The notes below the pieces were generated by a model that did not search any database, had not been told where the DNA came from, and saw only the letters and a program-made list of their open reading frames with translations. The position numbers and the translations under genes are program-made. Source: Sphingomonas hengshuiensis (GTDB lineage: Bacteria; Pseudomonadota; Alphaproteobacteria; Sphingomonadales; Sphingomonadaceae). Taken from it: 63,299 nucleotides of DNA. Shown piece by piece: positions 1 to 8,977 of this stretch (positions are counted from its first letter, which is position 1; each line of letters opens with the position of its first letter). The DNA is taken from assembly GCA_003240755.1 (NCBI GenBank), contig QFNF01000025.1, positions 1 to 63,299 of the forward strand. Direction: 5' to 3'.

Positions 1-338
1 CGACTGCCGCCCTGGGATCGATCGCCTTCGCGCCCGAGATCGTCGAGCCGATGATCGGAAAGATGCATGCGCGCTACGGTGCCGGCATCTATGACAAATA
101 TGGCTTCCTCGATTCCTTCAACCCGACGCTGACCCGCACCGACCGTCCGCTCCAGCATGGCAAGCTGGTGCCCGGCATCGGCTGGGTCGATGGCGACTAT
201 CTGGGCATCGACCAGGGGCCGATCGTGCTGATGATCGAGAACCGCCGTTCGGGCATGATCTGGGACGTCATGCGGCGCAATCCGCATATCCGGCGCGGGC
301 TGGAGCGGGCGGGGTTCACCGGCGGCTGGCTGGCGTGA
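1..338 (+). CDS. Glucoamylase-like family protein, C-terminal part (cut by window edge)
   Basis: The reading frame enters from the left edge, in phase from base 3, and ends at the TGA at 336-338, so only about the last 111 residues are visible. They resemble the end of the putative glucoamylase family (PF10091): a Tyr/Gly-rich stretch, then GFLDSFNPT, a GWVDGDYLGIDQGP segment and IENRRSG near the C terminus. In that family the IDQGP(I/V) region closes an alpha/alpha barrel that acts on oligosaccharides or cyclic glucans. The stop overlaps the GTG start of the next gene, so the two are probably co-translated. The substrate cannot be told from this fragment. Confidence 0.8.
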   Translation, partial: TAALGSIAFAPEIVEPMIGKMHARYGAGIYDKYGFLDSFNPTLTRTDRPLQHGKLVPGIGWVDGDYLGIDQGPIVLMIENRRSGMIWDVMRRNPHIRRGLERAGFTGGWLA

Positions 339-3300
339 TCGGGCTGTTCGCCGCGGCCGCCGCAGCCCAGGCGCAGCCGCTCGACCGGTTCGACGACGTG
401 GCGGCGTGGCAGGCGGCGTCGTCCGACGGCGTCAGCGCGGCGGCGAACGCCGTACCGGGCGCGACGGACAGGGCGCTGCAACTGCGCTACGATTTCGCGA
501 AAGTGTCGGGCTATGCCTTCGTCCGGCGGACGCTGCCGATCACCTTCCCGCCCAACTGGGAGATGCGGCTGAAGGTCCGCGGGACCGGCGGCGTCAACGA
601 TCTGCAGATCAAGTTCACCGATGCCGACGGCACCAATGTGTGGTGGGTAGTGAAGCCCAATTTCCGTCCCGCTGCCGACTGGCAGGAGCTGCGCATCCGC
701 CCGCGCGACGTCCAGTTCGCCTGGGGACCGACGACCGACAGGACGCTGCGATCGACCCGGGCGGTCGAGATCGTCGTCGTACGCGGGCGCGATGGTGGAG
801 CGGGCACGATCGAGGTCGACGACTGGACGTTCGAGACCCTGCCCCCGCCCCGCCCGCTGCCTGCACCGACAGCGAACGATCCGCGCGCGATCGACGGCGA
901 CCGGACGACGGCGGCGCGCGGACCGGTCACGATCGACTTCGGGGGCCCGCGCGAGCTGAGCGGGCTGGTGCTGCACTGGGCCGGTGCCGCCCCGGCCTAC
1001 GCGATCGAGGCGTCCGACGACCGCCGTCGCTGGCGTATGTTGCGCAGCGTTCGCCAGAGCGATGGCGGTACCGATCCGATCGCGCTGCCCGATACCGAAA
1101 CCCGCTACCTTCGCATCGCCGGCGCAAGCGGACTGGCCGAGGTGGAGATCAAGGACCGCGCATGGGCGGCCGACCCCAACGCCTTCGTGACCGCGCTGGC
1201 CCGACAGGCGCCGCGCGGGCGCTTTCCGCGCGGCTTTACCGAACAGAGCTATTGGACGCTGGTCGCCAATGACGGTGGCGCGGCAAGCGGGCTGATCGGC
1301 GAGGACGGCGCGATCGAGGTCGCCAAGGGCGGTTTCTCGATCGAACCGTTCGTGGTCGAGGACGGCAGGACCGTCGCGTGGAGCGACGTCGCCACCAGTC
1401 ACAACCTCGAGGACGGCTATCTGCCGATACCGCATGCGCTGTGGACGGCGGACGGGTGGACGCTCGATACCAGCCTGTTCTCCGATACGCAGACCATGCG
1501 GCTGATGGCGCGCTATATGCTCCGGAACACGGGCGACACCCCGCGCACGCTGCGACTGGTGCTGGCGGTGCGGCCATTCCAGGTGAACCCGCCCGCGCAG
1601 TTCCTCAGCCAGCGTGGCGGGGTCAGCCCGATTTCGGCTCTGGCATGGGACGGCAGCGCGATGGCGGTGACGACGCCCGGCGCGATCGAAGGCGATCCGG
1701 CGGTCACGCGCCGGCTGTTCCCGGTGACGGCGCCGGCACAGGGCTGGGCCACCCCGTTCGACCAGGGGGCGCTGGCCGACCCCACCCGCCCCGGCAAAGC
1801 AGCGCGCGCCGACGATCCGACGCGGCTGGCATCGGGCGGGATTGCCTATGACATCACCCTCGCGCCGGGCCAGAGCTGGTCGACCGCCGTGGCGATCGGC
1901 GGCGACGCACCGGTGACGCAGGCGGCGCTCGACGCCGCCCATGCCGCCACCCGAAGCAATTGGCAGAAGACGCTCGGCGCGGTGACGATGACGGTGCCGG
2001 CGGTCAAGCAGCCGCTCGCCGATACGGTGAAGTCGGCGCTGGCACAGGTACTGATGAGCCGCGACGGACCTGCCCTCAAACCCGGCACGCGTTCCTATGA
2101 CCGTAGCTGGATCCGCGACGGCGCGATGATGACCGAGACGATGTTGCGACTGGGCGTCGTCGCCCCCGGTCGCGCCTTTGCCGACTGGTACGGGCCGAAC
2201 CTGTTCGCCAATGGCAAGGTGCCGTGCTGCGTCGATGCGCGCGGCCCCGATCCGGTGCCCGAGAATGACAGCCATGGGCAGTATATCCATCTCGTCACCG
2301 ACCTGTACCGCTATACCGGGGACAAGGCGGCATTGGCGCGCGACTGGCCAAGGCTCGACGCGGCACGGCGTTATATGGAAAGCCTTGCCCGGTCGGAACG
2401 GACCGAGGCCAACCGCGCACCGGAACGTCGCATGCTCTATGGCCTGATGCCGCCATCGATCAGCCACGAAGGCTATTCGGCCAAGGCGCAATACAGCCTG
2501 TGGGACGATTTCTGGGCGCTGACCGGCTACAAGGACGCCGCCTATGCCGCGCGCGTACTGGGCAGGCCGGAGGCGGCGGAGATCGAGGCGCAGCGCGACC
2601 GGTTCCAGTCGGACCTCCACGCCGCGATCGCGGCATCGGTAGCGCATTGGAAGATCGCTTATATCCCCGGCGCCACCAGCATGGGCGATTTCGACGCGAC
2701 GTCGACCACCATGGCGCTCGACCCGGCGGGCGAGCAGGCCCGGCTCGACCCGAAGCTGCTTGCCCGCACCTTCGAGCGGCAATGGCGCCGCGTGATGGCG
2801 CGGCCGGTCAGCAGCGACTGGAGCGACTATACGCCGTACGAGCTGCGCAACGTGTCGGCGATGGTACGACTGGGCTGGCGTGAACGGGCGAACCGGATGC
2901 TCGATTTCTACATGGGCGATCGGCGGCCGGGCGGATGGAACGGCTGGGCAGAGGTCGTCGGGCGCGATCCCCGCGACATCCGCTTTCTGGGCGACGTGCC
3001 GCATGCATGGGTGGCGTCGGACTATATCCGCGCCGCGCTGGACCTGTTCGCCTATGTCGATCAGGACCGGCGCGCCATCGTACTGGCCGGCGGGCTCGAC
3101 CGGGACTGGCTGGCGGACAGGGGGTCCGACGTGCGCGGCCTTCGCACGCCCTATGGCACCATCGACCTGGCGATCCGCGCGGAGGAGGACCGGGTCGTCG
3201 CGACGATCGGTGGCGGGGCGATGCCGCCCGGCGGGTTCGTGCTGCCCTGGCCGCTCGACGGCGAAGCGGGGCGGGCGACCATCAATGGCAAGCCGGCGTC

Positions 3301-3373
3301 GATCGCCGCCGAGGGCCTGCGCATCCCGGCGGGCAGCGGACCGATCGCCGTGGTGATGGAACGAAAGCACTGA
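335..3373 (+). CDS. Secreted discoidin-domain / six-hairpin glycosidase-like protein
   Basis: 1012 residues from a GTG that overlaps the upstream stop (GTGA), suggesting translational coupling. The N terminus is a short Ala-rich signal-like segment ending AQAQ. Residues about 20-170 look like a carbohydrate-binding beta-sandwich and about 180-275 like an F5/8 type C (discoidin) fold. From about residue 560 an alpha-helical region contains SYDRSWIRDGAMM, CCVDARGPDPVPENDSHGQY and WAEVVGRDPRD, typical of six-hairpin (GH15-like) glycosidases. With the glucoamylase-like gene before it, a role in periplasmic glucan or oligosaccharide breakdown is likely but inferred. The signal peptide lacks a basic n-region, so the true start may lie slightly upstream at a non-standard codon. 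Confidence 0.75.
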   Translation: MIGLFAAAAAAQAQPLDRFDDVAAWQAASSDGVSAAANAVPGATDRALQLRYDFAKVSGYAFVRRTLPITFPPNWEMRLKVRGTGGVNDLQIKFTDADGTNVWWVVKPNFRPAADWQELRIRPRDVQFAWGPTTDRTLRSTRAVEIVVVRGRDGGAGTIEVDDWTFETLPPPRPLPAPTANDPRAIDGDRTTAARGPVTIDFGGPRELSGLVLHWAGAAPAYAIEASDDRRRWRMLRSVRQSDGGTDPIALPDTETRYLRIAGASGLAEVEIKDRAWAADPNAFVTALARQAPRGRFPRGFTEQSYWTLVANDGGAASGLIGEDGAIEVAKGGFSIEPFVVEDGRTVAWSDVATSHNLEDGYLPIPHALWTADGWTLDTSLFSDTQTMRLMARYMLRNTGDTPRTLRLVLAVRPFQVNPPAQFLSQRGGVSPISALAWDGSAMAVTTPGAIEGDPAVTRRLFPVTAPAQGWATPFDQGALADPTRPGKAARADDPTRLASGGIAYDITLAPGQSWSTAVAIGGDAPVTQAALDAAHAATRSNWQKTLGAVTMTVPAVKQPLADTVKSALAQVLMSRDGPALKPGTRSYDRSWIRDGAMMTETMLRLGVVAPGRAFADWYGPNLFANGKVPCCVDARGPDPVPENDSHGQYIHLVTDLYRYTGDKAALARDWPRLDAARRYMESLARSERTEANRAPERRMLYGLMPPSISHEGYSAKAQYSLWDDFWALTGYKDAAYAARVLGRPEAAEIEAQRDRFQSDLHAAIAASVAHWKIAYIPGATSMGDFDATSTTMALDPAGEQARLDPKLLARTFERQWRRVMARPVSSDWSDYTPYELRNVSAMVRLGWRERANRMLDFYMGDRRPGGWNGWAEVVGRDPRDIRFLGDVPHAWVASDYIRAALDLFAYVDQDRRAIVLAGGLDRDWLADRGSDVRGLRTPYGTIDLAIRAEEDRVVATIGGGAMPPGGFVLPWPLDGEAGRATINGKPASIAAEGLRIPAGSGPIAVVMERKH

Positions 3374-3425
3374 CATCTCGTTTCGGTTCCGTGCCGTATG
3401 AACCGGCACGGGGCGAAGGGGGATC

Positions 3426-4400
3426 ATGCGCCGCATCAGGGCCATTTCGGGGGCGGTCGCCTTGCTGTCGCTGGGTGCCTGCAATCGGCACCAATCGGCG
3501 CTCACTGTCTTTGGAGAAGAGGCGGCCACCGTCCGCCATCTGACCATCGTCATGCTGATCGGCGCGGTCGTCATCGCCGCCGGTGTCGCCGCGCTGATGG
3601 TTGCCGCCGTGCGCGCACCCGAGGGCCGGCTGACGCTGTCGGGTGGCATGCGGATGGTCGGCTGGCTGGGCGGGGTGTTGCCGGTGGTCGTGCTGCTGGG
3701 GCTGCTGCTCTACAGCCTGCCGGCGATGCGGCCATTGCCGGTCGGACGGGACGACCTGCGCATCGCAGTGCAGGGCGAACAATTCTGGTGGCGCGTCCGC
3801 TACCAGCCGCCCGGCGCCCCACCGGTCGTCACCGCAAACGAAATCCGCATTCCGGTCGGGCGCACCGTCCAGTTCGACCTGACCGCCGGCGACGTGATCC
3901 ACAGTTTCTGGATACCGGGTCTGGCCGGCAAGATGGACATGATCCCCGGCCGTACCAACCGGCTGGTGGTACGTGCGACGACGGCCGGCAGGTTTCGCGG
4001 CGTATGCACCGAATTCTGCGGGCTGAGCCATGCGCTGATGGCATTTGACGTCGTCGCGATGGAACCCGCGGCGTTCGACGCATGGCTGGCGAGCGAGCGA
4101 CGCCCCGCCGCTCCGGCGCCCGCGGAAGACGACGGCGCACGCGCCTTTGCCGCCAATGGCTGCGCCGGTTGCCATGCCATCGCCGGCACCGGCAATGCGG
4201 GGCGGATCGGCCCCGACCTGACCCATATCGGCAGCCGCGCATCGCTGGGCGCCGGAACGCAACCGATGACCCGCGCCGCGCTGGTCCGCTTCATCACGGA
4301 TGCGCCCTCGGTCAAACCCGGTGCGCGGATGCCCGCCTATCCGCAGATGCCGCGTCAGGATGCACAGGCGATCGCCGCCTATCTGGAAAGCCTGAAATGA
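3426..4400 (+). CDS. coxB: Cytochrome c oxidase subunit II fused to cytochrome c (caa3 type)
   Basis: 324 residues. A lipobox (LGAC, Cys about 19) predicts a lipid-anchored N terminus, followed by two membrane helices and a periplasmic cupredoxin domain. The CuA ligands are visible: His159 in VIHSFW, and Cys194, Glu196, Cys198, His202 and Met205 in CTEFCGLSHALM. The C terminus carries a class I cytochrome c domain with CAGCH (Cys246, Cys249, His250) and a likely Met ligand in GARMPAYPQM. This fusion defines caa3-type oxidases, in which electrons pass through the tethered heme c to CuA. First gene of a tightly overlapping oxidase operon; its TGA overlaps the next ATG. Confidence 0.95.
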   Translation: MRRIRAISGAVALLSLGACNRHQSALTVFGEEAATVRHLTIVMLIGAVVIAAGVAALMVAAVRAPEGRLTLSGGMRMVGWLGGVLPVVVLLGLLLYSLPAMRPLPVGRDDLRIAVQGEQFWWRVRYQPPGAPPVVTANEIRIPVGRTVQFDLTAGDVIHSFWIPGLAGKMDMIPGRTNRLVVRATTAGRFRGVCTEFCGLSHALMAFDVVAMEPAAFDAWLASERRPAAPAPAEDDGARAFAANGCAGCHAIAGTGNAGRIGPDLTHIGSRASLGAGTQPMTRAALVRFITDAPSVKPGARMPAYPQMPRQDAQAIAAYLESLK

Positions 4401-6922
4401 GCCTGCACGCGCAAGACGATCCCGCGCTCCGCGCCGCACAGGAAGAACGCCTGCGGGCGGTGTGGCGGGCGCCGCAGGGCATTTTCCTGCGCTGGACCGA
4501 CTGCAACAACAACCGTGTCGGCGCGTGGTACACGCTGACCGCGTTCGGCTTCATGCTGTTCGCCGGGGTACTGGCCCTCATCATGCGTACCCAGTTGGCG
4601 GTCCCCGACAACGATCTCGTGTCCGCCAACAGCTTCAACCAGCTATTCACGCTGCACGGCTCGATGATGATGTTCCTGTTCGCCGTGCCGATGTTCGAGG
4701 CGGTGTCGATCATCCTGCTGCCCCAGCTACTGGGCGCGCGCGACCTGCCCTTTCCGCGGCTGTCGGCGTTCGGATACTGGTCGTTCCTCCTGGGCGGGGT
4801 GTTCGTCGGCGGCTCGATCTTCTTCAACGCCGCGCCCGATGGCGGGTGGTTCATGTATCCGCCGCTGACCACGCGCACCGACCTTTCGGGGCTTGGCGCC
4901 GATATCTGGATGCTGGGGCTCAGCTTTATCGAGGTGTCGTCGGTCGCCGCCGCGGTCGAACTGATCGTCGGAGTGCTGAAATGCCGGCCGCCCGGCATGC
5001 GGCTCAACCTGATGCCGCTCTATGCGTGGTATATCCTCGTCGTCGCGGTGATGATCCTGTTCGCCTTTCCGCCGTTGATCGCCGGCGATATCCTGTTCGA
5101 GATGGAGCGGCTGCTCAACTGGCCGTTCTTCGATGCCGGCCGCGGCGGCGATCCGCTGTTGTGGCAGCACCTGTTCTGGATCTTCGGCCATCCGGAAGTC
5201 TATATCGTCTTCCTGCCGTCGATCGCGCTGTTCGCGATGATGATCCCGACCTTCGCGCAAAGGCATCTGCTCGGCTATCCGTGGATCGTGCTGGCGGCGG
5301 TCGGCACCGCGTTCCTGTCGTTCGGGCTGTGGGTACACCACATGTTCGCGACCGGCCTGCCGAAAATCAGCCTCGCCTTCTTCTCCGCCGCGTCCGAAGC
5401 GGTGGCGATCCCGACCGGCATCCAGATCTTCGCGTTCATCGCGACCCTGTGGGCGGGCAAGGTCAAATGGTCGACGCCCCTGCTCTATGCCAGCGGGTCG
5501 CTCGCCATCTTCGTCATCGGCGGGCTGACCGGCGTGATGGTCGCGATCGCGCCGTTCGACTGGCAGGCGCACGACACCTATTTCGTCGTCGCGCATCTCC
5601 ATTATGTGCTGATCGGCGGCACGCTGCTGCCGCTGTTCGGCGGGCTTTATTATTACTGGCCGCTGATTACCGGCAAGAAGCTGTCCGACAGGCTTGGGCG
5701 CACCGCCTTCTGGATGCTGTTCGTCGGTGCGAACCTTACCTTCTTCCCGATGCATTTCAGTGGCCTGTACGGCATGCCGCGCCGGGTGTTCACCTATCCG
5801 AGCGAGCTGGGCATCGATTACCTCAACCTCGCCTCGACCATCGGCGCCTATCTGTTCGCCCTCGGCACGCTGGTGGTGTGCATCGACCTTGCCCGCTCGC
5901 CATGGCGGTCCAAGGCAATGCGCAACCCGTGGAATGCCGGCACGCTCGAATGGCTGGCGCATCCCGATGACGAGGATTGGGGCATCCGGTCGGTCCCGCT
6001 GATCGAAAGCCGCTATCCCATCTGGGACCAGAAGGACTTCGTGCGGAAGGTCGACGAAGGCCGCTTCTTCCTGCCCGATGCGGAGGAAGGCCGGCGCGAG
6101 ACGATCGTGACCACCGTGCTCGATGCCCGCCCGCTCTTCGTCGCGCGCCTCGGCACGCCCAGTTGGGTGCCGATGCTGACCGCGATTGCGCTGGGCAGCG
6201 TGTTCATCCTCACCACCTATCACCTCTACTGGTGGTCGCTGGCGGGCGCGGTCGCCACCCTGGGCTTCGTCCTCTACTGGTTGTGGACCGGTACCGCCGA
6301 AATCCCCGAAAAGCCGTCCAAGCCGATCGGGCACGGCATCGAACTGCCGCTCTACGTCTCGGGATCGGCCGCGCCCGGATGGTGGGCGATGTTCATCACG
6401 ATGATGGCCGATGCCACCGCCTTTTCCGGGCTGGTGTTCGGCTATTATTTCTTCTGGACGGTACATCCCGAATTCCCGCCATCGGGGCCGGGGATGGACG
6501 GCCCCGGCACCTTCTGGCCGATGATGGCGCTGGGCGTCGCGGCGGTTGGCTGGATCGCAACGGTGGCGGCGCGCGAAAGCAACCGGCGGGGCGGCGTGGG
6601 GGTAGCGCGCGCGCTGCTGGTGTTGGGCATGCTTGCGAGCCTGGGGGGTATCTGGACCGGGTTGCAGGGGCCGCTGTCCACCGGGCTCGACCCCGAACTG
6701 CACAGCTATCCCGCGATCGTGTGGGTGCTGGTGATCTGGACGACCGTCCATGCCGGCGTCGGCGCGATCATGCAGGCCTATACGCTGGCGCGCAGCATCG
6801 CCGGGCGGATGACGCCGCGCCATGACGCGGACCTGCGCAACATCACCGTGTATCAGCATTTCATGGCGCTCACCGCCCTCGTCACCTATGCGACGATCGG
6901 CCTGTTCCCGGGGGTCGCATGA
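4397..6922 (+). CDS. Cytochrome c oxidase subunit I/III fusion
   Basis: 841 residues, starting at the ATG that overlaps the stop of the subunit II gene (ATGA). Residues 1 to about 560 are subunit I and the C-terminal part carries subunit III helices (WWAMFITMMADATAFSGLVFGYYFFW). Heme and CuB ligands are all present: His87 in LHG, His265 and Tyr269 in HPEVY, His314-His315 in VHHMF, and His400 and His402 in HLHY. Glu267 of HPEVY and Asp116 of the D-channel entrance are kept. However, the K-channel Lys position in IPTGIQIF is Gln343, and the D-channel Asn positions appear as Ile105 and Ser123. It is the proton/electron-handling core of the terminal oxidase. Confidence 0.95.
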   Translation: MSLHAQDDPALRAAQEERLRAVWRAPQGIFLRWTDCNNNRVGAWYTLTAFGFMLFAGVLALIMRTQLAVPDNDLVSANSFNQLFTLHGSMMMFLFAVPMFEAVSIILLPQLLGARDLPFPRLSAFGYWSFLLGGVFVGGSIFFNAAPDGGWFMYPPLTTRTDLSGLGADIWMLGLSFIEVSSVAAAVELIVGVLKCRPPGMRLNLMPLYAWYILVVAVMILFAFPPLIAGDILFEMERLLNWPFFDAGRGGDPLLWQHLFWIFGHPEVYIVFLPSIALFAMMIPTFAQRHLLGYPWIVLAAVGTAFLSFGLWVHHMFATGLPKISLAFFSAASEAVAIPTGIQIFAFIATLWAGKVKWSTPLLYASGSLAIFVIGGLTGVMVAIAPFDWQAHDTYFVVAHLHYVLIGGTLLPLFGGLYYYWPLITGKKLSDRLGRTAFWMLFVGANLTFFPMHFSGLYGMPRRVFTYPSELGIDYLNLASTIGAYLFALGTLVVCIDLARSPWRSKAMRNPWNAGTLEWLAHPDDEDWGIRSVPLIESRYPIWDQKDFVRKVDEGRFFLPDAEEGRRETIVTTVLDARPLFVARLGTPSWVPMLTAIALGSVFILTTYHLYWWSLAGAVATLGFVLYWLWTGTAEIPEKPSKPIGHGIELPLYVSGSAAPGWWAMFITMMADATAFSGLVFGYYFFWTVHPEFPPSGPGMDGPGTFWPMMALGVAAVGWIATVAARESNRRGGVGVARALLVLGMLASLGGIWTGLQGPLSTGLDPELHSYPAIVWVLVIWTTVHAGVGAIMQAYTLARSIAGRMTPRHDADLRNITVYQHFMALTALVTYATIGLFPGVA

Positions 6923-7299
6923 AGCGCGGGCTGCACGGCATGGTGGCCCGGCTGAAGGTCACGCTCTGGTCGCTGATCGTGCCGCCGACCGTCTGGGCGG
7001 TGCATTTCCTGTTCTCCTATCTGTGGGCGGCGATCCATTGCGCGAAGGCCGGCGGGTTTCCGCGCCTGCCGGTCGTCTATGCGGCCGGCACCTTCGCCGC
7101 GCTGGCGATCATCCTGGCGGCCGGCATCGTCGCGCACCTCCAGTCGCGCGTGCCGGGCGATCCCGCACCGCACGAGGAAGGCACCGACAGCGACCGCATC
7201 CGCTTCCTCGCCTTCTCGACCGTGCTGCTCGCCGCGCTGAGCTTCGTCGGGGTGATCTTCACCGCAGCGCCGGTGCTGTTCCTGACGGACTGCCGATGA
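6919..7299 (+). CDS. Small membrane protein of the caa3 oxidase operon
   Basis: 126 residues with three hydrophobic segments (about 16-35, 45-65 and 95-120), so probably an integral membrane protein. It overlaps the oxidase I/III gene upstream (ATGA) and the CtaG gene downstream (ATGA), so it is locked into the oxidase operon. I do not recognise a named family with certainty. Size and position fit an accessory or subunit IV-like protein of the oxidase, or an assembly helper. Two Cys (His-Cys after the second helix start, and Cys near the C terminus) are the only obvious candidate metal or disulphide residues. Confidence 0.75.
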   Translation: MKRGLHGMVARLKVTLWSLIVPPTVWAVHFLFSYLWAAIHCAKAGGFPRLPVVYAAGTFAALAIILAAGIVAHLQSRVPGDPAPHEEGTDSDRIRFLAFSTVLLAALSFVGVIFTAAPVLFLTDCR

Positions 7300-7889
7300 A
7301 GCGCGCCAGCCTGGTCGCCGGGCTGGTGCTGCTGCCCGCCGGATGGCTGGCGGCGGCGCAGGCGGGAATGGTCGGGCACATGGCCGGGCACATGATCGCG
7401 GTGGCGATCGCCGCGCCGCTGCTCGCGCTGGGGCTCAGGGACACCCGCTTCGATCCGGCGTGCCGTTGGCCGCGGACCGTGACGCCGCTCGCCATGTCGC
7501 TGGTCGAACTGGCGACGGTGTGGGGCTGGCACCTGCCCGCGCTGCGCATGCTGGCGGACAGCCATGGCTGGGCGATGATCGTCGAACAGGCGATGTTCCT
7601 TGCCGCCGGGTGGCTGCTCTGGGCAGCGGTGCTCGGCACCGGGCCGGACCGGCGCGCGGCGGGGGTCGGCGCGTTGCTGCTGACGTCGATGCACATGACG
7701 CTGCTCGGTGCGCTGATCGGCCTCGCCCCCCGCCCGCTCTACCCGGCGATGGCGCACGGGATGCACGACCCGCTGGCCGATCAGCAACTGGGCGGGGTCG
7801 TCATGCTGATGGTCGGGGCGGCAAGCTACTTCCTCGGCGGCCTTGCCCTGCTCGCCACGATCCTCAGGCAACCGGAGCCGACGCCATGA
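7296..7889 (+). CDS. ctaG: CtaG-type cytochrome c oxidase assembly factor (caa3_CtaG family)
   Basis: 197 residues, highly hydrophobic, with about five to six membrane segments. Conserved-looking His and Met residues cluster in MVGHMAGHM, WGWHLPAL, SMHMTLLG and MAHGMHDPLADQQLGG, the pattern of the caa3-associated CtaG family implicated in copper delivery or assembly. It is unrelated to the Cox11-type CtaG. The start at the ATG overlapping the previous stop is chosen because every junction in this operon uses the same ATGA overlap. No Cox11 or Cox15 homologue is seen nearby. Role inferred from family and operon. Confidence 0.85.
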   Translation: MKRASLVAGLVLLPAGWLAAAQAGMVGHMAGHMIAVAIAAPLLALGLRDTRFDPACRWPRTVTPLAMSLVELATVWGWHLPALRMLADSHGWAMIVEQAMFLAAGWLLWAAVLGTGPDRRAAGVGALLLTSMHMTLLGALIGLAPRPLYPAMAHGMHDPLADQQLGGVVMLMVGAASYFLGGLALLATILRQPEPTP

Positions 7890-8935
7890 CCATCCGCCTC
7901 ACCTGGAAGCGCGTGGTCGTGACGCTGCTCGGCATCTTCGCGCTGGGTATGGCCTATGCGTGGTCGGGGCTGTTCAACGTCGCCGCATCGTCGGGGCATT
8001 GGGCGATCACCGACTGGTTCCTGCACTGGGTGATGCGCAATTCGGTGCAGACCCGTGCCGCCCTTTCGACGCCGGCGGAAGCACGGGACGACAGCGGGCT
8101 GGTGAGCGCTGCGGGCTATTACGCCTCGTCCTGCGCGTCGTGCCACGGCGCGCCGGGCGTACGGCCGCTGCCGTTGATGCAGGCCGCGACGCCCCCCGCC
8201 CCCGACCTGTCGAAGAACGCCAGGGAATGGACCGACCGCCAGCTCTACTGGATCCTCGAACATGGCGTGAAGTTCAGCGGCATGCCCGCCTGGGGTGCGA
8301 AGGACCGGCCGGACGAGGTCAGGCGCATGGTCGCCTTCGTCCGCCGCCTGCCGATGATGAGCGCCCGGGAATACCGCTTGCTGGCGGGCAGCAACGCGCT
8401 GGGCGTCGGTGCCGCCAACGGGCGCTTCGACAGTTGCGCCGGTTGTCACGGCACCGACGGCCTCGGTCGCGGACAGGGCGACATCCCGGTCCTTGCCGGA
8501 CAGGACCCGGCCTATCTCGCCGCCGCGCTCGAGGCCTATGCGACCGGCCAGCGCCAGAGCGCCGTGATGGGCAACGCCGCCGCACAGTTGACCCCGCAGG
8601 AGCGTGTCGCCCTTGCGCAGCGTTTCGCCGCCATGCCGGGGATCGCGCCGGGACGCGGCGGCAATCGCGATGCCGCCGCGCGGCGGATCGTCGAGCGCGG
8701 CCTGCCCGACAGGCAGCTTCCCGCCTGCCGCAGTTGTCACGATGCCGCCGGAACCAGGCGCTTTCCGGTGATCGACGGCCAGCGCGCGGCCTATATCGCC
8801 GGGCGGCTGCGCCATTGGCGGGGAGCGAAGGAAGTGGTCGACGCGCGCAAGGATCAGGCGACGATGCCGGTCATCGCCCGGCGCATCCCCACGGACATGA
8901 TCGAGCCGGTCGCGCGCTATCTGGCCGGGGAATGA
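7886..8935 (+). CDS. Triheme cytochrome c
   Basis: 349 residues with an N-terminal membrane anchor or uncleaved signal (about residues 8-28) and three c-type heme motifs: CASCH (Cys83), CAGCH (Cys184) and CRSCH (Cys281). Each lies in its own cytochrome c domain, and a possible Met ligand occurs in KFSGMPAWG. The gene overlaps ctaG by ATGA and ends the oxidase operon. It probably feeds electrons to the caa3 oxidase or links it to another donor, as multi-domain cytochromes of this type do. The exact donor is not evident from sequence. Confidence 0.88.
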   Translation: MTIRLTWKRVVVTLLGIFALGMAYAWSGLFNVAASSGHWAITDWFLHWVMRNSVQTRAALSTPAEARDDSGLVSAAGYYASSCASCHGAPGVRPLPLMQAATPPAPDLSKNAREWTDRQLYWILEHGVKFSGMPAWGAKDRPDEVRRMVAFVRRLPMMSAREYRLLAGSNALGVGAANGRFDSCAGCHGTDGLGRGQGDIPVLAGQDPAYLAAALEAYATGQRQSAVMGNAAAQLTPQERVALAQRFAAMPGIAPGRGGNRDAAARRIVERGLPDRQLPACRSCHDAAGTRRFPVIDGQRAAYIAGRLRHWRGAKEVVDARKDQATMPVIARRIPTDMIEPVARYLAGE

Positions 8936-8977
8936 ACGGTCATTGCCTGGCCCGTGCGGCGCGATAGGGTGCGGCCG

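Noticed and set aside
197..3649. A long minus-strand open frame opposite the glycosidase gene
   Set aside because: No family signatures and composition of a reverse-strand shadow; the plus strand carries clear domains.
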